This document shows, in pieces, positions 8,279-16,415 of a stretch of 64,000 nucleotides of DNA. This DNA is from JAEZBP01 sp963832725 (GTDB lineage Bacteria > Myxococcota_A > Polyangia > Polyangiales > Sandaracinaceae), in NCBI GenBank assembly GCA_963832725.1, contig CAWHVG010000002.1:1178001-1242000 (forward strand). The letters run 5' to 3'. The notes under the pieces are model-generated. The model was given only the letters and a program-made list of their open reading frames with translations, was not told the DNA's origin and did no database searches. Both the position numbers and the translations under genes were made by a program. The stretch's first letter is position 1; every line of letters begins with the position of its first letter.

Positions 8279-9220
8279 GTGTTCAAGTCGATCTGCATCT
8301 TCACCGGGTACGCCAACCCCGTCTTGGCCGAGCAGATCGCGAGTTATCTCGAAATGCCGCTCGGCCGCGCGAAGATCTCCACCTTTGCCGATGGTGAGGT
8401 CTTCGCCGAGGTCAAGGAGAACGTCCGCGGGGTGGACTGCTACGTGGTTCAGCCGACGTGCGCGCCGGTCAACGACCACCTCATGCAGCTCCTGGTCATG
8501 ATCGACGCGCTCAAGCGCGCGTCGGCCGGTGCCATCACCGCGGTGATGCCCTACTACGGCTACGCCCGGCAGGACCGTAAGGTCGCGCCGCGGACGCCGA
8601 TCACGGCCAAGCTCGTCGCGGACCTCTTGCAGTCCGCCGGCGCCTCGCGCGTCGTGTCGATGGACCTGCACGCCGGGCAGATCCAGGGGTTCTTCAACAT
8701 CCCCTTCGATCACCTCTACGCGATGCCGGTCTTCCTCGAGTACCTGCGCCCCCGCCTGCGGCCGGGCAGCGTCTGCGTGTCGCCCGACGCCGGCGGCGTG
8801 GAGCGCGCCCGCGCCTACGCGAAGCGGCTCGGTTCGGAGCTGGCGATCATCGACAAGCGCCGCCCCGCTGCGAACGTGACCGAGGTGATGAACATCGTCG
8901 GCGCGGTCGAAGGGCGCGACTGCGTCATCGTCGACGACATGATCGACACGGCCGGCACGCTGACCACCGCGGCCAAGGCCCTGATGGATCGCGGCGCCAA
9001 GCGCGTCTTCGCTGCGGCCACCCACGGTGTCCTGTCCGGTCCCGCCATCGAGCGCATCCGCGAGTCGGTGATCGACGAGGTCGTGATCACGGATACCATC
9101 CCCCTGCGCGGCGAGGCGCTGCAGGTGGAGAAGTTCAAAGTGCTGTCGGTCTCGCGGTTGTTGGGCGAGGCCATCAAACGGATCCACAACAGCGACTCGG
9201 TCAGCTCCCTCTTCGTCTGA
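8279..9220 (+). CDS. prs: Ribose-phosphate pyrophosphokinase (PRPP synthetase)
   Basis: Makes PRPP from ribose 5-phosphate and ATP for purine, pyrimidine, His and Trp synthesis. 313 residues, the normal class I length. Visible signatures: FADGEVFAEVKENVRG, the catalytic flexible-loop region YYGYARQDRK, the metal-binding MDLHAGQIQGFF, and the PRPP-binding loop VIVDDMIDTAGTL. Starts at GTG 8279 with GAGG upstream. First gene of the prs-rplY-pth block conserved in many bacteria. Confidence 0.97.
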   Translation: MFKSICIFTGYANPVLAEQIASYLEMPLGRAKISTFADGEVFAEVKENVRGVDCYVVQPTCAPVNDHLMQLLVMIDALKRASAGAITAVMPYYGYARQDRKVAPRTPITAKLVADLLQSAGASRVVSMDLHAGQIQGFFNIPFDHLYAMPVFLEYLRPRLRPGSVCVSPDAGGVERARAYAKRLGSELAIIDKRRPAANVTEVMNIVGAVEGRDCVIVDDMIDTAGTLTTAAKALMDRGAKRVFAAATHGVLSGPAIERIRESVIDEVVITDTIPLRGEALQVEKFKVLSVSRLLGEAIKRIHNSDSVSSLFV

Positions 9221-9282
9221 GGAGCGGCCTCGTCGCCAACGAGAGTCGGGCGCCAGGCGGCGACCCGCGAGAGGTAGTGATC

Positions 9283-9873
9283 ATGGAAGCGCAGACGTTG
9301 CAGGCTGAGGTCCGCGAGCAGAGCGGAAAGGGGCCGGCGCGTCAGCTCCGCGCGCGAGGGATGATCCCGGCCATTTTCTATGGTCCGGACACCGAGCCGA
9401 CGAAGCTGGCCGTGTCTCCCGCCGACTTGGAGAAGGCGTTGACCGGTGAGTTCGGCCGGAACCAGCTCATCGAGCTGGAGACGGCTGGGGAGAAGAAGCT
9501 GGCGGTGGTCCGCGACCTGGCGATCGATCCGGTCACCCGCGACCTCCTCCACGCCGACTTCTACAGCGTGGCGCGCGACCGGGCCGTCCACGCCGTGGTG
9601 CCCTTCGAGACCGAGGGCCGTGCGGTCGGTATCCAGCGCGGCGGAAACATGCGCAAGTTCTTCCGCACGCTGCCGGTGAGGGCGTTCCCGCAGGACGTCC
9701 CCTCCGTCATCCTGCTGGACATCTCGAACCTCAATCTCGCAGCCGTCGTTCGTGTGAAGGATCTCCCGCTGGCGCCGGGCGTCGAGGTCACCTATCCGAG
9801 CGAGCGCCGCGTGCTCTTCATCGAGGCGAAGGAGCGCAAGGAGGAGGAGACCGAAGAGGCCGCCGCGAGCTGA
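9283..9873 (+). CDS. rplY: 50S ribosomal protein L25, long (Ctc) form
   Basis: 196 residues: an N-terminal L25 5S-rRNA-binding domain (LQAEVREQSGKGPARQLR, IPAIFYG, FYSVARD) and the C-terminal beta domain of the Ctc/TL5 type (VRAFPQDVPSVILLDIS). Ends in an acidic Lys/Glu tail. ATG 9283 is chosen because AGAGG lies about eight bases upstream; an in-frame GTG at 9277 sits too close. Follows prs by 62 bases, as in the conserved order. Confidence 0.95.
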   Translation: MEAQTLQAEVREQSGKGPARQLRARGMIPAIFYGPDTEPTKLAVSPADLEKALTGEFGRNQLIELETAGEKKLAVVRDLAIDPVTRDLLHADFYSVARDRAVHAVVPFETEGRAVGIQRGGNMRKFFRTLPVRAFPQDVPSVILLDISNLNLAAVVRVKDLPLAPGVEVTYPSERRVLFIEAKERKEEETEEAAAS

Positions 9874-9893
9874 TCGCGGCGTTTCGCCGAATC

Positions 9894-9921
9894 GAGGGCG
9901 GGGCCGAAGGGCTCCGCCCTC
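9894..9921 (+). terminator. Hairpin between rplY and pth
   Basis: AGGGCGG (9895-9901) pairs with CCGCCCT (9914-9920), with one more G-C pair at the base, followed by a modest pyrimidine-rich stretch. It ends 9 bases before the pth ATG, so partial termination or attenuation are both possible. Confidence 0.4.
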
Positions 9922-9930
9922 TTCGTCGTC

Positions 9931-10497
9931 ATGCACCTCGTCGTCGGACTGGGAAACCCGGGCCCCTCGTATGCCAACAACCGGCACAACGTGGGGTTCA
10001 TGGTCGTGGATCGGCTCGCCGGGTCGGCCGGCGCGGACCTGCGCTCGAAGTTCGACGGCCGCTTCGCCAAGGTCCGGATCGCCGGCGAGGACGTCGTCCT
10101 GCTGGAGCCGCTCACCTTCATGAACAGGAGCGGCGAGTCGGTGCAGGCGGCGATGCGCTTTTTCAAGGTGACCCTTTCGGGCGTGTTGGTCGTGCACGAC
10201 GAGCTGGACCTTCCTTTCGGTACGGTCCGGCTCAAGCGGGGAGGTGGCGTGGCCGGTCACAACGGCCTGCGCTCCGTCGTCCAGCACTGCGGCGGCCCCG
10301 ACTTCGGTCGGGTTCGGATCGGCATTGGCCGGCCGGCACGCGGTCGGCCCGAAGGCTGGGTCCTCGGCGACTTCGACGCGGATCAGAGCGCATCGCTGCC
10401 GGATGTGCTAGAGGACGCGGCCCGCGCGGTTGAGGCGGCGGTCGGCGAGGGTCTCTCGGCGGCCATGAACTCCGTCAACACCCGCAAACGAGACTGA
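9931..10497 (+). CDS. pth: Peptidyl-tRNA hydrolase
   Basis: Releases tRNA from prematurely dropped peptidyl-tRNA. 188 residues. Diagnostic motifs: VGLGNPGPSYANNRHNVGF with the catalytic His of RHNVGF, LLEPLTFMNRSGESV, VVHDELDLPFG and GGGVAGHNGLRS. Standard position after rplY. Confidence 0.96.
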   Translation: MHLVVGLGNPGPSYANNRHNVGFMVVDRLAGSAGADLRSKFDGRFAKVRIAGEDVVLLEPLTFMNRSGESVQAAMRFFKVTLSGVLVVHDELDLPFGTVRLKRGGGVAGHNGLRSVVQHCGGPDFGRVRIGIGRPARGRPEGWVLGDFDADQSASLPDVLEDAARAVEAAVGEGLSAAMNSVNTRKRD

Positions 10498-10509
10498 TGA
10501 CACGACTCT

Positions 10510-10530
10510 CCGCCGGGATCCCGGCGGTTT
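10510..10530 (+). terminator. Palindromic hairpin after pth
   Basis: Perfect palindrome CCGCCGGGATCCCGGCGG at 10510-10527 (7-bp stem, GATC loop) followed by TTT. Lies between pth and rpsF, separating the two halves of the cluster. Confidence 0.5.
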
Positions 10531-10611
10531 CGGGCGGCGCGCGATGATGTGCGGCGTCCAATCCTCGCTCCGGGCCGGTGCCCGGGGCCAACAGCCCGAG
10601 AGGAACTCGAA

Positions 10612-11289
10612 ATGCCCGAAACCGAGCGGCTCGCACGCGAGTACGAGCTCGTCTACATCATGCGCCCGTCGGTGGCGCCGTCGGAGGCCCGCAAGGTCGC
10701 GGATCGCATCACCGACGTCGTCGAGAAGCGGGGCGCAAAGCTCACCCGCGTCGACAACTGGGGCAAGCGCAAGCTCGCCTATCCGATCGAGAAGCACACC
10801 CGCGGGATCTTCGTCTACGTGAAGCTCGTCGGCTTCACCGACGTGGTGGCGGAGCTGGAGCGCAACCTGCGCATCCTGGACCAGGTGGTGCGCTGGCAGA
10901 CCGTGCGACTCGAGGATGTGCACGACCTGAGCGCCCTCGAGATCGACCCGGAGGAGGTCGAGTTCCGCGAGATCGAGGCGGCCGAGGAAGAGGACGAAGA
11001 GCCGAGCTTCGAGGAGCGTCTGGGTATGGCTTCCCGCCGTTCCCGCGCCGAAGCCGAGGCGTCCGAAGAGAAGCGCGCCGAGGCGAAGGCTTCCGAGGAG
11101 AAGGCGTCCGAGGAGCAGGCTTCCGAGGAGAAGACCTCCGAGGCGAATGCTTCCGAGGCGAATGCTTCCGAGGAGAAGGCCTCCGAGGCGAAGACCTCCG
11201 AGGCGAAGGCCTCCGCGTCCGGTGAAGAGGGCGAAGATTCGTCCGACGAAGAGAAGTCCAAGGCGTCGAGCTCGGACGAGGAAGAGTGA
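10612..11289 (+). CDS. rpsF: 30S ribosomal protein S6 with long acidic repeat tail
   Basis: 225 residues against roughly 95-140 in most bacteria. Residues 1-100 are a normal S6 ferredoxin-like fold (YELVYIMRPSV, RVDNWGKRKLAYPI, TRGIFVYVKLVG, NLRILDQVVRWQTVRLE). From about residue 115 it becomes an acidic extension made of five-residue units of the ASEEK/TSEAK type, ending SSDEEE. ATG 10612 has GAGAGGA upstream. S6 forms a heterodimer with S18, encoded next, on the 30S platform. In some bacteria RimK adds Glu residues to the S6 C-terminus; here an acidic tail is genetically encoded. Confidence 0.95.
   Translation: MPETERLAREYELVYIMRPSVAPSEARKVADRITDVVEKRGAKLTRVDNWGKRKLAYPIEKHTRGIFVYVKLVGFTDVVAELERNLRILDQVVRWQTVRLEDVHDLSALEIDPEEVEFREIEAAEEEDEEPSFEERLGMASRRSRAEAEASEEKRAEAKASEEKASEEQASEEKTSEANASEANASEEKASEAKTSEAKASASGEEGEDSSDEEKSKASSSDEEE
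11059..11208. repeat. Ten 15-bp tandem repeats in the rpsF tail
   Basis: Ten consecutive 15-base units close to GCTTCCGAGGAGAAG, one of them (11074-11088) more diverged, each encoding five residues. In-frame, so copy number can vary without breaking rpsF. Confidence 0.85.
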
Positions 11290-11324
11290 GCGCGGGCATC
11301 GCCCCGGGGATGGAGTGATTCACG

Positions 11325-11639
11325 ATGGCAGACCACGAGAACGATCGTGACGACGATGACCAGCGGGTCGGTGGTGTGGTGCGCAAGGCGAGCCGTGCCG
11401 ACGATCCCCTCGGGATCCGGCGGCGGAGCGGGCGCAAGCGTCCGCCCTCGTTCGTCAACGACGCCGACTTCGTCTTCGACTACAAGGACCCGCAGACCCT
11501 GCGCCACTTCATCACCGAGCGCGGCAAGGTGGTGCCCCGGCGCATCAGCGGGCTCTCGGCCAAGCAGCAGCGGGCGCTCACGCGTGCGATCAAGCGCGCG
11601 CGGATGATCGCGCTGTTGCCCTACACCGCGGTGAAGTGA
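11325..11639 (+). CDS. rpsR: 30S ribosomal protein S18
   Basis: 104 residues. A charged N-terminal extension precedes the S18 core: RRSGRKRPPSFV, FDYKDPQTLRHFITERGKV, VPRRISGLSAKQQRALTRAI and KRARMIALLPY. Sits 35 bases after rpsF and only 3 before rplI, as in the conserved S6-S18-L9 operon. Confidence 0.96.
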   Translation: MADHENDRDDDDQRVGGVVRKASRADDPLGIRRRSGRKRPPSFVNDADFVFDYKDPQTLRHFITERGKVVPRRISGLSAKQQRALTRAIKRARMIALLPYTAVK

Positions 11640-11642
11640 GCC

Positions 11643-12104
11643 ATGGCACGCAACACGGTGCAGGTCGTCCTGCGGGACGACGTCGAGAACCTCGGCACTT
11701 CGGGCGAGCTCGTTCGGGTCAAGCCCGGCTACGCCCGGAACTATCTCCTTCCGCGCGGCCTCGCGGCGATCGCCACCCACGGCAACGTCGCGCAGATCGA
11801 GCATGAGAAGAAGGCGGCCATCGCGCGCTCGGCCAAGCTCCGCCAGGAGGCCCAGGGGCGCGCGTCCGAGCTGGGCTCGGTGACGGTCGAGATCGCGGCC
11901 CAGGCGGGCGACAACGAGAAGCTCTTCGGTTCCGTGGGCGCCCGCGATATCGCGCAGGCCCTCAAGCAGAAGGGCTTCGACGTCGATCGCCGCAAGGTCG
12001 AGCTCGCCGATCCGATCAAGGAGCTCGGCGAGTACGACGTGGCCATCAAGCTCGGCTACGAGGTGCACGCGACCATCAAGGTGCGCGTGGTCGCCGCGGC
12101 CTGA
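11643..12104 (+). CDS. rplI: 50S ribosomal protein L9
   Basis: 153 residues, normal length. N-terminal rRNA-binding domain with VQVVLRDDVENLGTSGELV and KPGYARNYLLPRGLA, the long connecting helix, and the C-terminal domain with LFGSVGARDIAQAL and YEVHATIKVRVVA. Confidence 0.97.
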   Translation: MARNTVQVVLRDDVENLGTSGELVRVKPGYARNYLLPRGLAAIATHGNVAQIEHEKKAAIARSAKLRQEAQGRASELGSVTVEIAAQAGDNEKLFGSVGARDIAQALKQKGFDVDRRKVELADPIKELGEYDVAIKLGYEVHATIKVRVVAAA

Positions 12105-12130
12105 GCGCAGGGCGCGATCCAGCGCCTCGG

Positions 12131-12175
12131 ACGAACGGGGTGAGTCCTCTCGGGGCTCGCCCCGTTCGTGTTTGT
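12131..12175 (+). terminator. Intrinsic terminator after rplI
   Basis: ACGAACGGGG (12131-12140) pairs perfectly with CCCCGTTCGT (12160-12169); four further pairs close the 11-base loop. Followed by GTGTTTGTGT. The best terminator in the window, closing the ribosomal operon. Confidence 0.8.
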
Positions 12176-12214
12176 GTCAGTCGAGGCGGCGCGCCGTCGT
12201 CCGTGGGCCGAGGC

Positions 12215-12270
12215 GGGGCCGATCCCGGGATCTGCCGGCGACGGGGCCGATCCCGGGCTCTGCCGGCGAC
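12215..12270. repeat. Two 28-bp tandem repeats upstream of dnaB
   Basis: Units 12215-12242 and 12243-12270 differ at one base; each carries CGATCCCGGG. The rest of the 285-base rplI-dnaB gap shows only the terminator and the dnaB ribosome site. Confidence 0.85.
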
Positions 12271-12389
12271 GGAGCGAGATGCGCGTAACGCAGTTGCGCC
12301 GCTCGCACGAGCGCGCACATCGGCCGGGCGCGGTCGCTCGAACACGACGCTTTCAGGGATCGCGTCCCGGTGTTAGGAAGATCGGCCGC

Positions 12390-13835
12390 ATGTCGTTCGT
12401 GGACCAGGACGGGTTCGAGCCTCCCTCGCAGCGCGGGGCGCCCCAAGGGCGCGTTCCGCCGCACTCGCTCGACGCGGAGCGCGCGGTGCTCGGGGGCATC
12501 CTGCTCGAGAACAACGCGCTCAACACGGTCACTCAGGTCCTCACGCCCGACGACTTCTACAGCCGGGCCAACGCGCTGATCTTCGAGGCCATGGGCGAGC
12601 TCTTCCGGCGCGGGCAGCCGGTCGACCTGGTGACGCTCCGCGGCTGGCTCGTCGACCGGGGCAACCTGCAGAAGGCGGGAGGCGACGAGCACATGCTCTC
12701 GCTGACCGAGACCGTCCCCACGGTCGAGAACATCGAGCACCACGCCGAGATCGTCCGCGACAAGGCCACCGTGCGCCGGCTGATCACGCGCTGCCACGAG
12801 ATCGCCGCCCAGGGCTACGGCGACTACGGCGACGTGAAGGAGTTCGTCGACGAGGCCGAGAAGAAGGTCTTCGAGGTCGCCAAGGCGCAGAAGAAGGCGC
12901 CCTACGAGCACATCAAGGACGTGGTCATCCGCACCTTCGAGCAGGTGACGGCGGCGGCCGAGCGCAAGGAGCGCATCACCGGCATGCCGACCGGCTTCGC
13001 CAAGCTCGACAAGATGACGGCGGGCCTAAAGGGGGGCGAGCTGATCATCGTCGCCGGCCGCCCCGGCATGGGGAAGACGGCCTTCGCGCTGAACGTGGCC
13101 CTGAACGGCTGCGCGGAGCGGAAGGAGCCGGTCGTGGTCTTCTCGCTCGAGATGGCGAAGGAAGAGCTCGCGCGCCGCCTCCTGTGCAGCGAGGCGCGGG
13201 TGGACGGCGGCCGCATGCGTACGGGCATGCTGACCCGCGACGACTGGACGAAGCTGACCAGCACGGCCGGCACGCTGACGAACCTCCAGCTCTTCATCGA
13301 CGACACGCCGGCGCTCTCGATCACGGAGCTGCGCGGCAAGGCGCGGCGCCTGAAGTCCGAGCACGGCATCGGCCTGGTGGTGGTGGACTACCTCCAGCTC
13401 ATGCGGGCCGGCAGCAAGGTCGAGAGCCGCGAGAAGGAGATCAGCGAGATCAGCCGCTCGCTCAAGGCGCTGGCAAAGGAGCTGGAGATCCCGGTGATGG
13501 CGCTCTCCCAGCTCAACCGCGGCGTCGAGACACGCAGCGGCAAGGACAAGCGGCCGCAGCTCGCCGACCTTCGTGAGTCGGGCGCCATCGAGCAGGACGC
13601 GGACGTCATCCTCTTCATCTACCGGGAGGAGTTCTACAACCGCGAGGACCCGGAGCTGCGCGGCCTCGCGGAGATCATCATCGGCAAGCAGCGCGCGGGC
13701 CCCGTCGGCAGCGTGAAGTGCCGCTTCTTCCACGAGTACACGCGCTTCGAGAACCTCGCCGAGGACGATTTCGGAGGAGATGACTTCGGCGGCTTCGACG
13801 ACCAGGCCGGCGCCGACGAGTTCGGCGACGCGTGA
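12390..13835 (+). CDS. dnaB: Replicative DNA helicase DnaB
   Basis: 481 residues, usual length. N-terminal DnaG-interaction domain (PHSLDAERAVLGGILLENNA) and C-terminal RecA-like ATPase: Walker A VAGRPGMGKTAFALN, the KLDKMTAGLKGGELI segment, Walker B LVVVDYLQLM, and LSQLNRGVETR with the arginine finger region RESGAIEQDADV. Acidic Gly/Asp-rich tail. ATG 12390 follows AGGAAG. Position after rplI is the widely conserved order. No intein is seen. Confidence 0.97.
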   Translation: MSFVDQDGFEPPSQRGAPQGRVPPHSLDAERAVLGGILLENNALNTVTQVLTPDDFYSRANALIFEAMGELFRRGQPVDLVTLRGWLVDRGNLQKAGGDEHMLSLTETVPTVENIEHHAEIVRDKATVRRLITRCHEIAAQGYGDYGDVKEFVDEAEKKVFEVAKAQKKAPYEHIKDVVIRTFEQVTAAAERKERITGMPTGFAKLDKMTAGLKGGELIIVAGRPGMGKTAFALNVALNGCAERKEPVVVFSLEMAKEELARRLLCSEARVDGGRMRTGMLTRDDWTKLTSTAGTLTNLQLFIDDTPALSITELRGKARRLKSEHGIGLVVVDYLQLMRAGSKVESREKEISEISRSLKALAKELEIPVMALSQLNRGVETRSGKDKRPQLADLRESGAIEQDADVILFIYREEFYNREDPELRGLAEIIIGKQRAGPVGSVKCRFFHEYTRFENLAEDDFGGDDFGGFDDQAGADEFGDA

Positions 13836-14049
13836 GCTCAGGCTCGCGAGCGGGCTCCACGCGCGACTCCTTGTGCGTCGCGATGACCGAGATGTCCTCG
13901 GCGGAGATTGCGACGCGGTCTGACCGGCTCTCGACCCCAATCTCGGGCACGAGCCTCCTCGAAAATGCGCTGCATTTCCTGCGGGGGCGCGCACCCAATC
14001 GCGACGCCGATCGCTCGGCCATACCGGTCACGACGTCCGCCTCGGGCAT
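13836..14049 (-). other. Possible small frameshifted gene in the dnaB-FadL gap
   Basis: No intact gene is evident in this gap. On the minus strand two frames have coding-like third positions: one reads YGRAIGVAIGCAPPQEMQRI then FEEARA, the next EIGVESRSDRVAISAEDISV then IATHKESRVEPA. Joining them needs one or two single-base shifts near 13960 and 14020. No family recognised; it may be chance. Confidence 0.2.
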
Positions 14050-14166
14050 CTACGCGTGCGCGGAGACAGCCCTTCGTTGCCCAACGACACCCTCCGTCTT
14101 CCAGGACGGGGGCGGGGCGGGTATCCTCGCGGCTTCTTGGTTGCGGGATCGGATGGGAGGAATCGG

Positions 14167-15825
14167 ATGGGTCGTGGAACGCTCGCCCTGGTGACGCTCT
14201 TGGCGCTGCTCGGGGCTCCTGCGCTCGGGAAAGCGCAAGGTTTCGAGTACGGACCGACGGGGACGCGCGCGCTCGGACGAGGCGGCGCGTTCGCGGCGCG
14301 CGCCGACAATCCGATGGCCCTCGGCTACAACCCGGCGGCGCTGGCGTTCCTGCCGGGCACCCAAATCATGCTCGGCAGCCACCTCGCGTTCTACGACGCG
14401 TGCGTCCAGCCCACCGGCTCGTACGGGGGAGTGGGCTCGTTCTACCAGAGCAGGTTCAGCCAGCCGGACGGAACCTTCGGCTTCACGGGCATGAACTATC
14501 CGCAGGTCTGCCGCGGCGGCTACCCGGGGCCGAGCCCGCAGCTCGTGTTCACGCACCACATCATGCCGGGGCTCGGCATCGGCGTGGGCATTCTGGCGCC
14601 AGCCGGCGTCGGCAACGGCACGTGGGGCAACGCCGACGGCACCATCACGGCCAACGGGATGACGGTGCCCACGCCGACCCGCTACGCGCTGGCGAAGCAG
14701 GATCTCTTGCTCTTCCACCCCACCATCGGCGTCGGCTACAGCCCGGTGGACTGGATCTCCTTCGGTGTGTCGCTCCAGTGGGGCATCGCGCTGGTGGACT
14801 TCGTCAACTACAGCTCCATCAACGACGGCACGAACTCCGATCCCGCCAACGACGCTCGCACGCACCTGAACGTCAACGATTTCTTCGTCCCGGCCATCAT
14901 CGGGTCGGTGCACGTCCGCCCGATCGATCAGCTGGACATCGTCGCCACCGCCCGCTTCTCGGACGGGATCAACGCGAACGGAACGCTCGGCGTCACCACG
15001 GGCGCGTTCGGTACCTCGATGCCCGGCAGCCTCACGCCCTACACGACCACGCTGCAGGGCGCCAAGCTGCACGCGGGGCAGCCGTGGACCTTCACGCTGG
15101 CCGCCCGCTACGCCGACCGCACGCACACCCACTACCGCGACCCGGAAGAGGCCAGCCGCGTGACCGGCCGCATCGAGGACTCGATGCAGAACGAGACCTG
15201 GGACATCGAGGTCGACGCGACCTACCAGCTCAACACGCAGGTCACGGACTTCGTCGTCACGCCGCCCAGCGGTGCGGCGGTCACGGTGTGCGACGGATCG
15301 TCGAGCCAGTCGGCCTGTTCTCCCACCGCGATGGGAGGAATGGGAACCGGCCTGAACGTGCCGCTGCCGGGCACGCTGCCCATCCCGCACGGTTGGAACG
15401 ACCAGCTCTTCATCAAGGTCGGCGGCGACTGGAACGTGCTGCCGGGGCTTCTCGCCCTCCGCGCCGGCGCGAACTTCATGACCAGCGGGCTCAGCGGCCG
15501 CTATCAGATCCAGGACTTCATTCCGTTGATGAGCCTGGGGTTGAACCTCGGCCTGACCGTCCGCGTCGACCGCTTCGACATCTCGGTGGCCTACTCCCAC
15601 ATCTTCCAGTTCTCGCAGACCGTCTCCGACGGGAACTATCGGATGATCGCGGCGACCGGGACGTCGGGGCAGTGCGGGGGGCCGAGTGGCGCCAGCTACG
15701 ACGCGAGCCAGCCGGTCAGCTCGCGCGGCTGCTATCCGCAGGGGTTCGGCTCGGTCGTGAACAACGGGACCTACTCGGGCAGCATGAATGTCGCGTCGCT
15801 TCAGGTCCGCTACCATTTCCAGTGA
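14167..15825 (+). CDS. FadL/OMPP1-type outer-membrane transport protein
   Basis: 552 residues. Signal peptide MGRGTLALVTLLALLGAPAL ending near GKAQG, then the family start FEYGPTGTRALGRGGAFAAR with DNPMALGYNPAALAFLPG, the hallmark of FadL-type long-chain fatty acid and hydrocarbon channels. The remainder is a beta-barrel pattern of alternating residues ending in LQVRYHFQ, with the terminal aromatic expected for BAM recognition. ATG 14167 has GGGAGGA upstream. Substrate unknown; an acyl-CoA synthetase lies elsewhere in the window but is not linked. Confidence 0.85.
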   Translation: MGRGTLALVTLLALLGAPALGKAQGFEYGPTGTRALGRGGAFAARADNPMALGYNPAALAFLPGTQIMLGSHLAFYDACVQPTGSYGGVGSFYQSRFSQPDGTFGFTGMNYPQVCRGGYPGPSPQLVFTHHIMPGLGIGVGILAPAGVGNGTWGNADGTITANGMTVPTPTRYALAKQDLLLFHPTIGVGYSPVDWISFGVSLQWGIALVDFVNYSSINDGTNSDPANDARTHLNVNDFFVPAIIGSVHVRPIDQLDIVATARFSDGINANGTLGVTTGAFGTSMPGSLTPYTTTLQGAKLHAGQPWTFTLAARYADRTHTHYRDPEEASRVTGRIEDSMQNETWDIEVDATYQLNTQVTDFVVTPPSGAAVTVCDGSSSQSACSPTAMGGMGTGLNVPLPGTLPIPHGWNDQLFIKVGGDWNVLPGLLALRAGANFMTSGLSGRYQIQDFIPLMSLGLNLGLTVRVDRFDISVAYSHIFQFSQTVSDGNYRMIAATGTSGQCGGPSGASYDASQPVSSRGCYPQGFGSVVNNGTYSGSMNVASLQVRYHFQ

Positions 15826-15834
15826 GAGCCAGCG

Positions 15835-16323
15835 ATGGGTGATCATGAAGCGCACCGCGCGTCCGAACGATTGAGGTCCTCGTTCGAGGGCCTCGGCAGG
15901 GAGGGCATGGCGTCGGGGTCCCGACTCCGCGCAGTCACGCGCCTGTGTACGAACCCCTGGTTCGAGCTCGTGCGGCGCGACCGGGTGGTGCTGCTGACGC
16001 GCAGTGACCGCACCTTCGACACCGCCGAGGAGCTCAGCCAGGCCCACGAGGAGGTGATCGGCGTGCTCGACGGCCTCCCGCGCGAGACGCTGGGGATCCT
16101 GGTCGACCTGCGGCTCGCTCCGTCCCGCAACGATCCCGAGTTCGAGCGGGCCATGCTCGAGTATCGCCCGCGCCTCTTCGGGCGCTTCGCTCGCCGCGCG
16201 GTGCTGGTTCGGAGCGCCGTCGGCAAGCTCCACGTGCAGCGGCACGCCAACCAGGACGGGCACCGCGACCTCGAGGTCTTCACGGACCTCGACGAGGCGC
16301 TGACGTTCGTGGCGGGTGAGTAG
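15835..16323 (+). CDS. STAS/SEC14-like small protein
   Basis: 162 residues. After a ~40-residue lead the sequence FELVRRDRVVLLTRSDRTFD, a helix, ILVDLRLAPSRNDPEFE and RRAVLVRSAVGKLHVQRH and the ending LEVFTDLDEALTFV has the strand-helix layout of STAS/SpoIIAA-like proteins seen in many myxobacteria. ATG 15835 follows the porin stop by nine bases; ATG 15907 is an alternative that drops the unconserved lead. No catalytic residues are apparent. Confidence 0.6.
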   Translation: MGDHEAHRASERLRSSFEGLGREGMASGSRLRAVTRLCTNPWFELVRRDRVVLLTRSDRTFDTAEELSQAHEEVIGVLDGLPRETLGILVDLRLAPSRNDPEFERAMLEYRPRLFGRFARRAVLVRSAVGKLHVQRHANQDGHRDLEVFTDLDEALTFVAGE

Positions 16324-16415
16324 CTCGACGGCGCTGCCGGTGACCCGTCACGCCGTGAGAGAGCGCCTCGACCTCGATCGCGGGCCACGATAGGCCTCTC
16401 TGCGGGAGACGAGCC

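Noticed and set aside
12168..12389. Upstream extension of DnaB
   Set aside because: It covers tandem repeats and has no DnaB similarity; MSFVDQDGF at 12390 is the natural start.
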